Shown here: in pieces, positions 8,427 through 17,278 of the stretch
Position numbering within the stretch: the stretch's first letter is position 1
How the letters are laid out: each line of letters starts with the position of its first letter
Assembly: GCA_910585155.1 (NCBI GenBank)
Contig: CAJUEC010000014.1
Location: 1 to 56,613, forward strand
DNA length: 56,613 nt
From: an uncultured Oscillospiraceae bacterium
Lineage (GTDB): Bacteria > Bacillota > Clostridia > Oscillospirales > Oscillospiraceae
Direction of reading: 5' to 3'
Made by a program: the position numbers and the translations under genes
Notes under the pieces: model-generated
What the model saw: only the letters and a program-made list of their open reading frames with translations
Databases searched by the model: none
Told to the model about the DNA's origin: nothing

Positions 8427-9779
8427 TTAGTCCGTAATAACGGGCCGCGCACCCTCCGCCCGCTGGATCCAGCCGAGCAGGCGCTCCCGCAGCTCCGCCT
8501 TCACCGGGGCGTAGGCCGGGTCGGCCACCACATTGTTCAGCTGGTGGGGGTCCTTCTTGATATCGTAGAGGAAGTCGTCGGCGTATGCGTCCGCCGCTGC
8601 CTCCTCGCCGCCGTTGACGCCGGGGGCGTAGACGGCGTACAGGTAGTCCGGTGTCCGCAGGCACCGGCCCACCCGGCTCTCCGAGATCTGGGCAAAGGCC
8701 TCGTTGGGTCTATTATCGTCCTTTTTCTCCGCCACGTCAAGGAGATTTTCCCCGATCATGGCGTCCCCCACGTCCACCCCGGCCAGGGCCAGGATGGTCT
8801 TGGGCAGGCTGGCGGTGCTGACAATGTCCTTCACAGCCATGCCGCCCTGGAAGGGGCCGCCGGCGATGACCAGGGGCACGTGGAGGGCCGCGTCGTGGCA
8901 GGAGCGCTTATAGTCGTCGTAGCCGTTCAGGTGCCCGTCCCGGTTGCGGGTCATGAAGTGGGAGCCGTGGTCGGAGGCGAAGATGATCACCGTGTTGTCA
9001 TACAGCCCCTCGTCCTTCAGCCGCTGTACCAGCCGGCCCAGGTTCTCGTCCAGGCTGGCGCACTGGCCCAGGTAGTCGGGGTACTCCTCCGCCGCGTTGC
9101 CCCCCAGGGCCTTCAGGTCCTCCGGCAGGACGAAGTCCTTGAACCGCTCCTTGGAGCCGTCGGGCCCCTCGTAGTGCTTTCGGTCGTTCTGGTGGTGGGG
9201 CTCGATCTGGGAGATGGTCATGAAGAAGGGCTTCTTCTTGTCGTAGACGTCGAAGAAGTGCAGGGCCAGATCGTTGATGCAGTCCGCCCGGTAGCCCTTG
9301 AAGTCCACCCGGTTGTTGTCCTCGTCGAACACAAAGCCGTCGTAGCCGTGGGAGGTGAACTCCAGCACGTCCGCCGCCCGCCAATAGCCGGTATACCCTC
9401 CCCGCAGCTCCCGGGGGATGGCGGTGACGGTGTGGTCGATGGTGGGGGGCTTTTCCAGCTCGCCGTCGCTGGCCAGGTGCCATTTGCCGATGTAGGCGGT
9501 CTCATAGCCCGCCTCCTCGATATAGCTGCCCAGGGTCTTGACGTTGGCCGGGAGCATGATGTTGTTGCGGAAGCAGCCCGTTTCGGTGGGCCATTTGCCT
9601 GTCTGGAACAGGGCGCGGCAGGGGCCGCACACCGGTTGGGGGGAGAAGGCGTTGTCGAACTTGACCCCCTCCCGGGCCAGCGCGTCTAAGTTGGGGGTGA
9701 TATCCAGGGGCTGGCCGAAGCAGCCGCAGGTGTCCCACCGCTGTTGGTCGGTAAAGTAGAAGATGATGTTATTGGGCAT
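8427..9779 (-). CDS. Cytoplasmic Cys-type sulfatase (arylsulfatase family)
   Basis: A 450-residue alkaline-phosphatase-superfamily sulfatase. The N-terminal FYFTDQQRWD metal site is followed by the signature C-G-P-C-R-A-L-F-Q-T-G (near residue 50), where the first Cys is converted to formylglycine, and by GKWH (near residue 100). A second metal-binding segment, FASDHGSH, lies near residue 270. There is no signal peptide, so the enzyme acts inside the cell on an imported sulfate ester. It starts three bases after the tctA stop, with AAGGAG inside the tctA end, so translation is coupled to the transporter. The exact substrate (small organosulfate or sulfated sugar) cannot be read. Confidence 0.92.
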   Translation of the reverse strand: MPNNIIFYFTDQQRWDTCGCFGQPLDITPNLDALAREGVKFDNAFSPQPVCGPCRALFQTGKWPTETGCFRNNIMLPANVKTLGSYIEEAGYETAYIGKWHLASDGELEKPPTIDHTVTAIPRELRGGYTGYWRAADVLEFTSHGYDGFVFDEDNNRVDFKGYRADCINDLALHFFDVYDKKKPFFMTISQIEPHHQNDRKHYEGPDGSKERFKDFVLPEDLKALGGNAAEEYPDYLGQCASLDENLGRLVQRLKDEGLYDNTVIIFASDHGSHFMTRNRDGHLNGYDDYKRSCHDAALHVPLVIAGGPFQGGMAVKDIVSTASLPKTILALAGVDVGDAMIGENLLDVAEKKDDNRPNEAFAQISESRVGRCLRTPDYLYAVYAPGVNGGEEAAADAYADDFLYDIKKDPHQLNNVVADPAYAPVKAELRERLLGWIQRAEGARPVITD

Positions 9780-9782
9780 GGA

Positions 9783-11291
9783 TCAATGCTCCTTCCCGGC
9801 GGCCTGGGCCGCCTTGCGCTCGTTCAGTTTGCCGCGCACGATGGTGCCCACCGCCACGACGATCAGAACCAGGAAAATAATGCAGTAAATGCTGCTGAAG
9901 AAGATGGAGGGATTGCCGTCGGAGATGTGCAGGGCCCGGCGGAAGTTGGTCTCCGTCATGTTGCCCAGCACCATGCCCAGCAGGATGGGGACGGCGGGCA
10001 TATCCAGCTTGCGCAGCACCCAGGCGATGATGGCGAACACCAGGGCCACCGCCACGTCGAAATAGTTCTTGTTCACGGAGTAGGCCCCGGCGAAGCAGAA
10101 GATCACAATAACGGGGGTGAGAATCTCCTGGGGGATGGACACCACCTTGGCAAATAGCCTGGTGAGGAACTTGCCCTGGAGCAGCATGAACAGGTTCACC
10201 AGGATCAGGCCCAGCATGATGGCGTACATGATGTCGCCATCGGTGGTGAACAGGCTCAGGCCGGGGTTCAGGCCGTTGATCATCAAAGCGGACAGCATGA
10301 TGGCCACCGTGCCGTCCCCGGGTATGCCCAGGGTGAGCAGGGGGATCAGCGTGGCCCCGGTGACGGCGTTGTTGGCGGCCTCGGCGGCGGCGATGCCCTC
10401 CACTGAGCCGTGGCCGAATTCCTCTGGGTGCTTGGACATGTTCTTGGCCGTGTTATAGCTGAACCAGGAGGCCTCGGACGCCCCGGTGCCGGGGATAATG
10501 CCCACCAGAGAGCCGATGATGGAGGACAGCAGCACCGGGCGGGCGATCCGTTTGTACTCCTCCTTGGTGATCACCCCGTTGTCCTCCATCTTTTTGGCGT
10601 CCAGGCGGAGGGCGTCCGGCTTCAGCTCCGCCTTGGCCAGAATTTCCACCAGGGCGAACAGGCCGATCAGGCACACGGCCAAATCTAATCCCATATACAG
10701 CCGGCCAACCCCGAAGGTGAGCCGGTCATAGCCTGTCATGGGGTCGGTGCCGATGCAGGAGAGAAGCAGGCCGATGCAGGCGGATATGATGCCCTTGATC
10801 ATACTCTTGCCCGATACCCCGGCAATGATGGTCAGACCGAACAGGCACACCATGAAATACTCTGCGGTGCCCAGCTGGGCGGCCACCCGGGCCACCTGGG
10901 GGCCCAGGAACAGCAGCATCAGGGCGGAGAAAATCCCGCCGAAGGTGGAGGCATACAGGGCGATCTTCAGCGCCGCCTTGGTGCGGCCCTGCTTGGAGAG
11001 CGGGTGGCCGTCCAGCATGGTGGCAGCGGCGTGGGGGGTGCCGGGGGTGTTGATCAGGATGGCGGACACGCTTCCGCCGTAGCCTCCGGCGCAGTAGATG
11101 CCCAGCAGGAACATCATACCGGGTATGGCGGTCATCTGATACGTGAGGGGCAAAAACAGGATGACACACAGGATTACGGTCAATCCGGGGATGGCGGCGA
11201 ACACCGAGCCGATAAATACGCCGATGTTGATCCAAAAAATATTTTCCAGCGTGAACAGCAGGCCGCTGGCCGGGCCGATAAACTCCAGCAC
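9783..11291 (-). CDS. tctA: Tripartite tricarboxylate transporter large permease TctA
   Basis: A 502-residue polytopic protein with the TctA family signature near the N-terminus (GSVFAAIPGLT, then GIYCAGGYGGSVSAILINTPGTP) and the second family repeat IPGTGASEASWFSY near residue 260. TctA is the 12-helix permease of TTT systems that import carboxylates and other anions with a soluble binding protein. Start is GTG 11291 with GAGGAGGGG upstream. It is downstream of tctB and directly coupled to the sulfatase. The sulfatase partner suggests that an organosulfate anion is the cargo. Confidence 0.95.
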   Translation of the reverse strand: MLEFIGPASGLLFTLENIFWINIGVFIGSVFAAIPGLTVILCVILFLPLTYQMTAIPGMMFLLGIYCAGGYGGSVSAILINTPGTPHAAATMLDGHPLSKQGRTKAALKIALYASTFGGIFSALMLLFLGPQVARVAAQLGTAEYFMVCLFGLTIIAGVSGKSMIKGIISACIGLLLSCIGTDPMTGYDRLTFGVGRLYMGLDLAVCLIGLFALVEILAKAELKPDALRLDAKKMEDNGVITKEEYKRIARPVLLSSIIGSLVGIIPGTGASEASWFSYNTAKNMSKHPEEFGHGSVEGIAAAEAANNAVTGATLIPLLTLGIPGDGTVAIMLSALMINGLNPGLSLFTTDGDIMYAIMLGLILVNLFMLLQGKFLTRLFAKVVSIPQEILTPVIVIFCFAGAYSVNKNYFDVAVALVFAIIAWVLRKLDMPAVPILLGMVLGNMTETNFRRALHISDGNPSIFFSSIYCIIFLVLIVVAVGTIVRGKLNERKAAQAAGKEH

Positions 11292-11307
11292 TGCGTTTCC
11301 CCTCCTC

Positions 11308-11823
11308 TCAGAAGCTTACGCCCAGGCCGAAGCGGAAGGCGCACCAGATGCCCGCCGCCAGCCCCAGGGTGATGACGTAGTAGCTCCGCTTTCTGCACCG
11401 GAAGAACACCAGAAATCCCAGCGCGCAGAACACCGCCCCAAGGACAAACAGGCCAGTGTATTTGCACAGGAGGTAGGTGACCAGCAGAATGCCCAGGATC
11501 ACCAGGGCCTTCACCTCCACCAGCAGGTTGACGGTTTTCCAGGTGATGGGCTGCTTCCGGGCCAGCTTCACCAGCTCCTTGCCGATGAGGGCGGCGCAGC
11601 CGGCCAGCATGACAATCATAAGCAAGGCGGGGAAGGCCCGGCCGTCCACCACGTCCCCGCCGGTGACGGTGATTTGGCTGGGCATGGCCAGCAGCATGAA
11701 AATTCCCACCAGGGCGAACACGATCCCCGCCGTCAGGTCGGACGGAAAGCGGAACTCCCGCCTCTTCAGCGCCTCACCCCAGGCGTCCAGGCGGGCGTCT
11801 ACGCGGTCGATAAACTGCTTCAA
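11308..11823 (-). CDS. tctB: Tripartite tricarboxylate transporter small permease TctB
   Basis: A 171-residue protein with four hydrophobic helices (from about residue 25, DLTAGIVFALVGIFMLL) and a cytoplasmic N-terminus, the size and topology of TctB. It separates tctC from tctA as usual. Start choice: TTG 11823 has GGAGGG seven bases upstream; the ATG at 11838 overlaps that GGAGGG and has no site of its own, so the TTG is favoured though ATG remains possible. Sequence conservation in TctB is low, so the call rests on size, helices and position. Confidence 0.82.
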   Translation of the reverse strand: MKQFIDRVDARLDAWGEALKRREFRFPSDLTAGIVFALVGIFMLLAMPSQITVTGGDVVDGRAFPALLMIVMLAGCAALIGKELVKLARKQPITWKTVNLLVEVKALVILGILLVTYLLCKYTGLFVLGAVFCALGFLVFFRCRKRSYYVITLGLAAGIWCAFRFGLGVSF

Positions 11824-11854
11824 CGGATCTCCCTCCATTTCATTTATCTGCAAA

Positions 11855-11890
11855 GCCTGGGGGAATGGGGATACCCCCATTCCCCCAGGC
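11855..11890 (-). terminator. Strong hairpin between tctC and tctB (partial terminator)
   Basis: GCCTGGGGGAATGGGG pairs perfectly with CCCCATTCCCCCAGGC around a short loop. It sits just after the binding-protein gene, a common way to make more binding protein than permease, by partial termination or by protecting the upstream mRNA. Confidence 0.7.
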
Positions 11891-11903
11891 AGTTTAACAG
11901 GGA

Positions 11904-12866
11904 TCAGCCGGCAACGATGTCCTTGTACTCGTTGACGATGTTCTTCACATTTTCGATGTGGTCCTCCACGTCCTCCACAGACATGGTGTCCACCTCCAGG
12001 AGCATGGTTTCCTGGAGCCACTCGGCCACTTCCTTATCGGCCAGGATCTTGCCGTACAGCTCCTTCAGCGCGGAGACCTTGTCCGCGTCGGTGCCGGCGC
12101 GGGCCATGATGAAGCAGCGGTTACGGAAGAAGGGGTAGCCGTGTTTGCCCACGCCCTCGACCCCCTCGAAGGGACCGGCGGTGATGTCGTCCTGGTCAAA
12201 GGCGCACACGATGGTGACGCCGCCCTGCTGATAGGTCTCCAGAATCTGGGACTGGTGGGAGACGGCGAAATTGGTCTCGCCCTTGGCCACGGCCTGGGCG
12301 GCCTCAGCGGCGGACTGGTAGGGGGTGAGCTTCAGCTTTTCGCCCGCGCCCATAGAGCCGAACAGGGCTGCGGCCAGAAACGCCTCGGAGCCCATGGCGC
12401 CGTTGACGGCCACGCTGATCTCATTGCCATCCTCCACGTAGGCCTTCAGGTCGGCCACGCTTTTGATGTCCAGCTTGGCATCGGCGGACAGAACGAACAC
12501 GGAGGAATACAGGTTCTCCACGAACACAAAGTCCTCATAGGTGAATTGCAGCTTGGCGGGGTCCAGGATGGAGGTGATGGACAGCAGGCCCTCGCCGGCA
12601 AAAACCAGCTCGGTGTCGTTGGCCTCGGTGCCCATGATCCAAGTGTTGACGGTGGCGGCGTCGCCCTTGACGGCCTCGGCCACCAGGGTGATATCCTGGG
12701 AATACTCGGTGGACTTGGCGGCGGCCTTCTGGCTCACCATAGCGGCCACGCCGGAGGGGGCCCAGGGACAGGTGACCTTCCAGGTGGCGCTCTTGCTGCC
12801 GCAGCCAGCCAGCAGGGAGGCCAGCAGCACAAAGGCAAGACTCAGGCTAAGCACTCTCTTTTTCAT
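11904..12866 (-). CDS. tctC: Tripartite transporter substrate-binding lipoprotein TctC
   Basis: A 320-residue extracytoplasmic binding protein. The N-terminus is a lipoprotein signal (MKKR, hydrophobic core, LLAGC lipobox with Cys at residue 22). The mature part begins with WKVTCPWAPSGVAAM, the TctC/Bug-family ligand loop, and has the family's AAGEKLKLTPYQSAAEA-like hinge segment near residue 180. It captures the anion outside the membrane for TctAB. First gene of the operon, with AAAGGAG before ATG 12866. Bug proteins bind varied carboxylates; the cargo here is inferred only from the sulfatase. Confidence 0.92.
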   Translation of the reverse strand: MKKRVLSLSLAFVLLASLLAGCGSKSATWKVTCPWAPSGVAAMVSQKAAAKSTEYSQDITLVAEAVKGDAATVNTWIMGTEANDTELVFAGEGLLSITSILDPAKLQFTYEDFVFVENLYSSVFVLSADAKLDIKSVADLKAYVEDGNEISVAVNGAMGSEAFLAAALFGSMGAGEKLKLTPYQSAAEAAQAVAKGETNFAVSHQSQILETYQQGGVTIVCAFDQDDITAGPFEGVEGVGKHGYPFFRNRCFIMARAGTDADKVSALKELYGKILADKEVAEWLQETMLLEVDTMSVEDVEDHIENVKNIVNEYKDIVAG

Positions 12867-13165
12867 TTTAATGACTCCTTTTTGTGTTTTGTCAAGCGCG
12901 GCCCATGCCGGATCCCACCGCGCCTGTAATAATTTTACTGTAACACAAAAAATGGCATTGATTCAACATCTTAAAAAATAAAAAGCAGAAAGTTGTCTGA
13001 TTATTGTTCTAGTTGTTAAAACTTGTCTGTGGTTTTCAAAATTTCCATGCGTTTTATACAAATACCTGAACATGACGGCGGCATCGGAGATGACTGCCTG
13101 CCCCCGTGCGATGGGGAAGGGGCGCCGGGCGGTCTCCGCCGTGCCGCCCCCGTAAGGGCCCGAGC
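12867..13165 (-). other. Upstream region of the tct-sulfatase operon
   Basis: 299 bases without a gene. On the minus strand TTGAAT (12964-12959) is followed 18 bases later by TACAGT, a possible weak promoter for tctC. The 13000-13165 part trails the GH3 gene and shows no convincing terminator. Confidence 0.35.
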
Positions 13166-16100
13166 CTATGGCGGAACGTCCTCCCGCCAGGAGCGCACCG
13201 CCACCAGAACGGCCATAACCGCCACGGCCAGGCCGATCAGCACGTCGGCCGCGGTGAGCCACACCATCCAGGGCGCGGGGGCGTAGTGGATGCGGGAGCC
13301 GGGGGCGGCGCCCTGCATTAAATTGGAATTGGCCAGGACATAGGAGATGTTTTTGAGGGAACGGCGCAGCAGATGCCGGGCGGTGGGGGACTGCGTATCT
13401 GTGGGGAGGAGCCGCGCGCCGTAGCTTGTGGTGAGCAGGGCGTCGCACCCCGCCCGGAGCATCTTGTCCAACTGGGCCCCATTGCCGTTGAGGTGGATGT
13501 CGGACAGAATGAAGCCCTGAAAGCCCCACTCGCCCCGCACCACCTGGGTCAGCAGGGCGTAGTTGGCGGCGGCCCACTCGCTCCCGACGGCGCAGTCCCC
13601 GGCCATAATGAAGTCCCCCGCCCGCATGGTGCGCCGGGACAGCGCTCCGTCCCCGTCCACGTAGGCCACGGTCTTTTCCGCGTTTTTCAGCGCCAGCTCA
13701 AAGGGCCGCAGGTAGATCTCCCGCAGGGCCTGCTCGGTGAGCCAGACGGTGGTGTGGGGGTTGCGGTGGGCCTCGGTGTCCATGGGCCCCAGGTGCTTCA
13801 CCGCGCAGGAAAGCCCCGCGTCGCCCGCGCCGGAGACCACCCGGGCCCCGAGCATGCCGGCGAGCAGGGGGTCCTCGCTGAAATACTCCGAGCACCGCCC
13901 GTTGAAGGGGGAGCGGTGCAGGTTCAGCCCCGGGGCATACCAGCCGTTGATGCCGCACAGCAGGGCCTCCTGCCCCACCATCTCCCCGAAGGCATAGGCC
14001 AGCTCCAGGTTCCAGGCGGCGGCCAGCACCGGGGAGGCCGGATAGCCGCACACCCCGCTGATCCAGTTTTTCCCCGACTGGTCGGGAAGGGTGAGGCCCT
14101 GGGGCCCGTCCCGCTCCAGGGAGACGGGCTTGCCGATGGACTCCACCGCGCCGGTTCGATAGGCGCACTCAAACAGGGCCAGCCGCAGCTCCTCGGCATC
14201 GGAAAAGGCGAGCTGATCCAAAAGATCGCTCCACATGGGGTCGTCGTAGTCCTTTCCCCGCAGGTCGGCCAGGACCAGGCCGCTGTCCGCCCCGGAGGCG
14301 GGGGCGGTCTTCCGGTAGACGGCGCTGCCCGGGACGCTGCCCAGCAGGGGGTCGGTCTGACAGTCAAATTGCGTGGAGTCGGCCTGGGCGATCCACCGGA
14401 CCACCGTGTCCGACGCATGCCGGTCCTCCCCGGTGGGAGCGGTGGGCTGGGTGCCCTGCCAGTCGTTCCGGGACAGGATCACCGCGCCGCTCACCGCCGG
14501 ATCGGACATATAGGCGTCCAGCTGGGGGAAGCGGTTGACCGCCGCCTCCCCCTCCCCGGGCCGGGGGTTCTGGCCGTCGTACCAGATGGTGGCGGGGATT
14601 GTCACCGTCCGCTGGTCCAGCACCGTATGGGAATCGGAGCGGAGGGAGACGGTATATGCGCCTGCCTCCAGCAGATAGCAGCCGGAGGTGCCGTCCCCGT
14701 TGTCCCGGGCGGAGCAGTAGGAGGCCATGTCCGCCACGGCAAAGCATACCGTCACGTCCTCAAACTCCCCCGGCGCCAGCAGCCCGGTTTTGCCGAAGCC
14801 GGCCAGCACGGCGGCGGGCTTTTCCACCCCCAGCTCCCGGTCCAGTTGGGTGTAGGGGGCGGAGAAGTAGACCTGCACCACGTCCTTGCCGGCGTGCCGG
14901 GTCCCGGCGTTGGTCACCCGGACGGTGAGCCGGACCTGGTCCCCCGCCGTCTCAAAGGAGCGCAGCTCCTGATGAAAGGCGGTATAGGACAGGCCGTACC
15001 CGAAGGGGTAGAGCACGCCGCTGCGGCGGTTGTAAAAGTCCGTCAGCGTCCCCTCCTGGCAGGCGGTCTCGTAGTAGCGGTAGCCCAGGTACACCCCCTC
15101 CTCATACTCCCGGAAGGGGGTGCGGGCCCTGTCCCGCCAGCCGTCGGAGGACACCATGGTGGTGAGGGCGTTTTCATACAGGAAGCGGCGGCTGCCGTCG
15201 TCCTGGTTTGGGAAGGCGGGGTCCCGCTTAAAGCTGGCCGCCCAGGTGTCCGGCAGGCGGCCGGAGGGGTTTACCCGGCCCGTCAGAATGTCCCCCAGGG
15301 AGAGGTAGCCCGTGCTCCCCGCGCCCCCCAGCCACAGGATGGCGGACACGCCGGGGTCGTCCTCCCATGCGGCGGTCTCCATGGGAGAGGGGCTGGCCAG
15401 CACCACCACCACGGCGGCGCAGGCCCGCTTGGCGTAGTCCACCGTGGCGAGCTCGGCGGCGGTGGGGGCCAGCATATGGGGGGTGCCGTCGCCGTAGGGG
15501 AGGGTGGACGCGTCCTGATTTTCCCCGGTCTGCCGGCCGATGAACACGATTCCCACCGTCCCGGCGCAGGATGCCTCCGTCCCCTGGTACACCGGCGGGG
15601 CAAACTCATACAGCGCCTGGTCCCCGGCGGAATCTCCGCCGGGGCGGCAGACGGCGATCTGCCCATTTTCCCCCAGCGCCGCCCCCGACCCCAGGGCCTG
15701 GGCATACCGCCCCTCCAAAACGGCGTTGACCTGGGCGAAGGAGGCGGAAAGCCCGTCCGCCGGGGTGGCCACCTGGCCCTGGCCGCTGCCGATGGCGGAG
15801 GAGCCGGTGCCGCCGTAGAAGGGCTGGACATAGCGCAGGCCGAAGGGGGAGACGGCGGCGTCCCCCGCCAGCGGGAGCAGGCCGTCGTTTTTCAGCAGGA
15901 CGATCCCCTCGCCGCTGATCTGCCGGGAGAGGGCGGTGGCGGCGCTCAGCGCCTCTTTTTTGCTGTCATAGCGCTGTTCGTAGTAAGCGGCGTCCAGGTG
16001 CTCCCTGTCGCTGAGAGGGGTGACCGTCCGGGCGCCCCGGCCAAACAGCTTGTCCAGGGTGTCGGCGTTTGCGTACATGCCCGCGGTCACGGTGAGGGCC

Positions 16101-16177
16101 AGCGCCGTCAGCAGCGCCATGGCGGGGAGGCAGACCTGACGCAGCCGCCGGGCGCTGGTCCGTGCTCTATGCTCCAT
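13166..16177 (-). CDS. Membrane-anchored glycoside hydrolase family 3, permuted domain order
   Basis: A 1003-residue enzyme with an N-terminal membrane helix (about residues 16-36) and a second one at the extreme C-terminus. The GH3 C-terminal-type domain comes first (GIVLLKNDGLLPL near residue 92; FGYGLSYTAF near 392; Fn3-like part after it), and the GH3 TIM-barrel domain follows (NGWYAPGLNLHRSPF near 740), the reverse of the usual order. The likely nucleophile is the Asp of GFILSDIH near 905. It hydrolyses beta-glycosides at the outer membrane face if active. GAGGAGG precedes ATG 16177, 12 bases after the kinase stop, so the two are cotranscribed. Sugar specificity unknown. Confidence 0.88.
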   Translation of the reverse strand: MEHRARTSARRLRQVCLPAMALLTALALTVTAGMYANADTLDKLFGRGARTVTPLSDREHLDAAYYEQRYDSKKEALSAATALSRQISGEGIVLLKNDGLLPLAGDAAVSPFGLRYVQPFYGGTGSSAIGSGQGQVATPADGLSASFAQVNAVLEGRYAQALGSGAALGENGQIAVCRPGGDSAGDQALYEFAPPVYQGTEASCAGTVGIVFIGRQTGENQDASTLPYGDGTPHMLAPTAAELATVDYAKRACAAVVVVLASPSPMETAAWEDDPGVSAILWLGGAGSTGYLSLGDILTGRVNPSGRLPDTWAASFKRDPAFPNQDDGSRRFLYENALTTMVSSDGWRDRARTPFREYEEGVYLGYRYYETACQEGTLTDFYNRRSGVLYPFGYGLSYTAFHQELRSFETAGDQVRLTVRVTNAGTRHAGKDVVQVYFSAPYTQLDRELGVEKPAAVLAGFGKTGLLAPGEFEDVTVCFAVADMASYCSARDNGDGTSGCYLLEAGAYTVSLRSDSHTVLDQRTVTIPATIWYDGQNPRPGEGEAAVNRFPQLDAYMSDPAVSGAVILSRNDWQGTQPTAPTGEDRHASDTVVRWIAQADSTQFDCQTDPLLGSVPGSAVYRKTAPASGADSGLVLADLRGKDYDDPMWSDLLDQLAFSDAEELRLALFECAYRTGAVESIGKPVSLERDGPQGLTLPDQSGKNWISGVCGYPASPVLAAAWNLELAYAFGEMVGQEALLCGINGWYAPGLNLHRSPFNGRCSEYFSEDPLLAGMLGARVVSGAGDAGLSCAVKHLGPMDTEAHRNPHTTVWLTEQALREIYLRPFELALKNAEKTVAYVDGDGALSRRTMRAGDFIMAGDCAVGSEWAAANYALLTQVVRGEWGFQGFILSDIHLNGNGAQLDKMLRAGCDALLTTSYGARLLPTDTQSPTARHLLRRSLKNISYVLANSNLMQGAAPGSRIHYAPAPWMVWLTAADVLIGLAVAVMAVLVAVRSWREDVPP

Positions 16178-16189
16178 TCCGCAACCTCC

Positions 16190-17278
16190 TCAGCCGCGCA
16201 GATATTTGCTGGGGTCCAGGGGGAAGAGGATGTTCACGTTGAACACCTGGCTTTTGGCGTGGAAGCTGATGGTGCCGCCGTATTTCTCCACAATGAGGGC
16301 CATGCTCTTCACCCCGAAGCCGTGGTAGCCCGTCTTCGCCTGGTCGGAGACGGGCAGGCCCCGCTCGATGCGCACCTCTCCGCCGTAGTAATTGTGGGAG
16401 TTGATGGACAAAAGGGCGCGCTCGGCCCTGACGCTGAAGCTGATCACCCGCTTGTCCGGCTCCAGAGCCGTCACGCTGCGGATGGCGTTGTCCAGCAGGT
16501 TGCCGAACAGGGAATAGATGTCGCTGTCCGTCATGAAGTCCAGCTTGGCACCGTCGGCGATGCAGCTGATGGTGACGCCGCTTTTCTGGCAATAGAGGTT
16601 CTTTTCGGCCAAAATGATGTCCAGGGCCTGGCTGCCCGTTTTGACGATGGTGCCGTAGATGGAGATGACGCTCTCCATCTCCTCCAGGGCGGCGGGGTCG
16701 ATGGCCGCCTGCCGGCTGATGGCCCGGATCTGGTGCTTCATGTCGTGGCACTTGACGTTGATAAGGTCGATGGTTTCCTTGGAGATCTCGTACTGCTTCT
16801 GCTCCTGCCGCCACATTTGATAGACCACCTCCAGCTCCGCCTCCAGGGACTTTTGGAGCAGAAGGGAGAACAGGATCACCAGCACCGACAGGCTGCACAC
16901 CACGTTGGCCAGGGAGGCGGCCAGGTAGTAGATCAGGTCCAGGTTCTCGTATTTGCGGTAGATGACGGCAGCGTTGAGGACGATTTCCACCAGCACCGTC
17001 AGCGCCACCAGCACCAGCAGGGAGGGCCGCTGAATGGCCACCTCCCCGTCCCGGTTTATCCTGCGGCCAAAAATCTGGTAGAGGGCCCAGTACACCAGGG
17101 CGTACACCTCGAGGAAGATGGCGGTGGGGATGGGGTCGAACCGGGCGGGGGCGTTGGAATACACCTGGGTGGTGCCGGAAAAGCCGGCGATGGTGAGCAC
17201 CAGGTCATAGCACACCGAGGCCAGGTGCTGCACGCTGTACCCCGCCACGGTGCAGAACACGCACCCCCGCCAGCTCAC
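16190..17278 (-). pseudogene. GHKL sensor histidine kinase, 5'-truncated at a rearrangement junction
   Basis: The remaining 362 residues include about four membrane helices, a coiled coil (residues 143-170), the phospho-acceptor H-box CHDMKHQ (His about 178), the N-box NLLDNAIRSV and the G-box GYHGFGVKSM: a LytS/AgrC-like sensor kinase. The frame starts at a GTG (17278) with no ribosome site, immediately beside foreign GH3 sequence with an in-frame stop at 17293-17291, so the original start and first helices appear lost. The response regulator that normally precedes such kinases is also absent. It would have controlled the GH3 gene that follows it. If still translated it may be a decoy. Confidence 0.75.
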
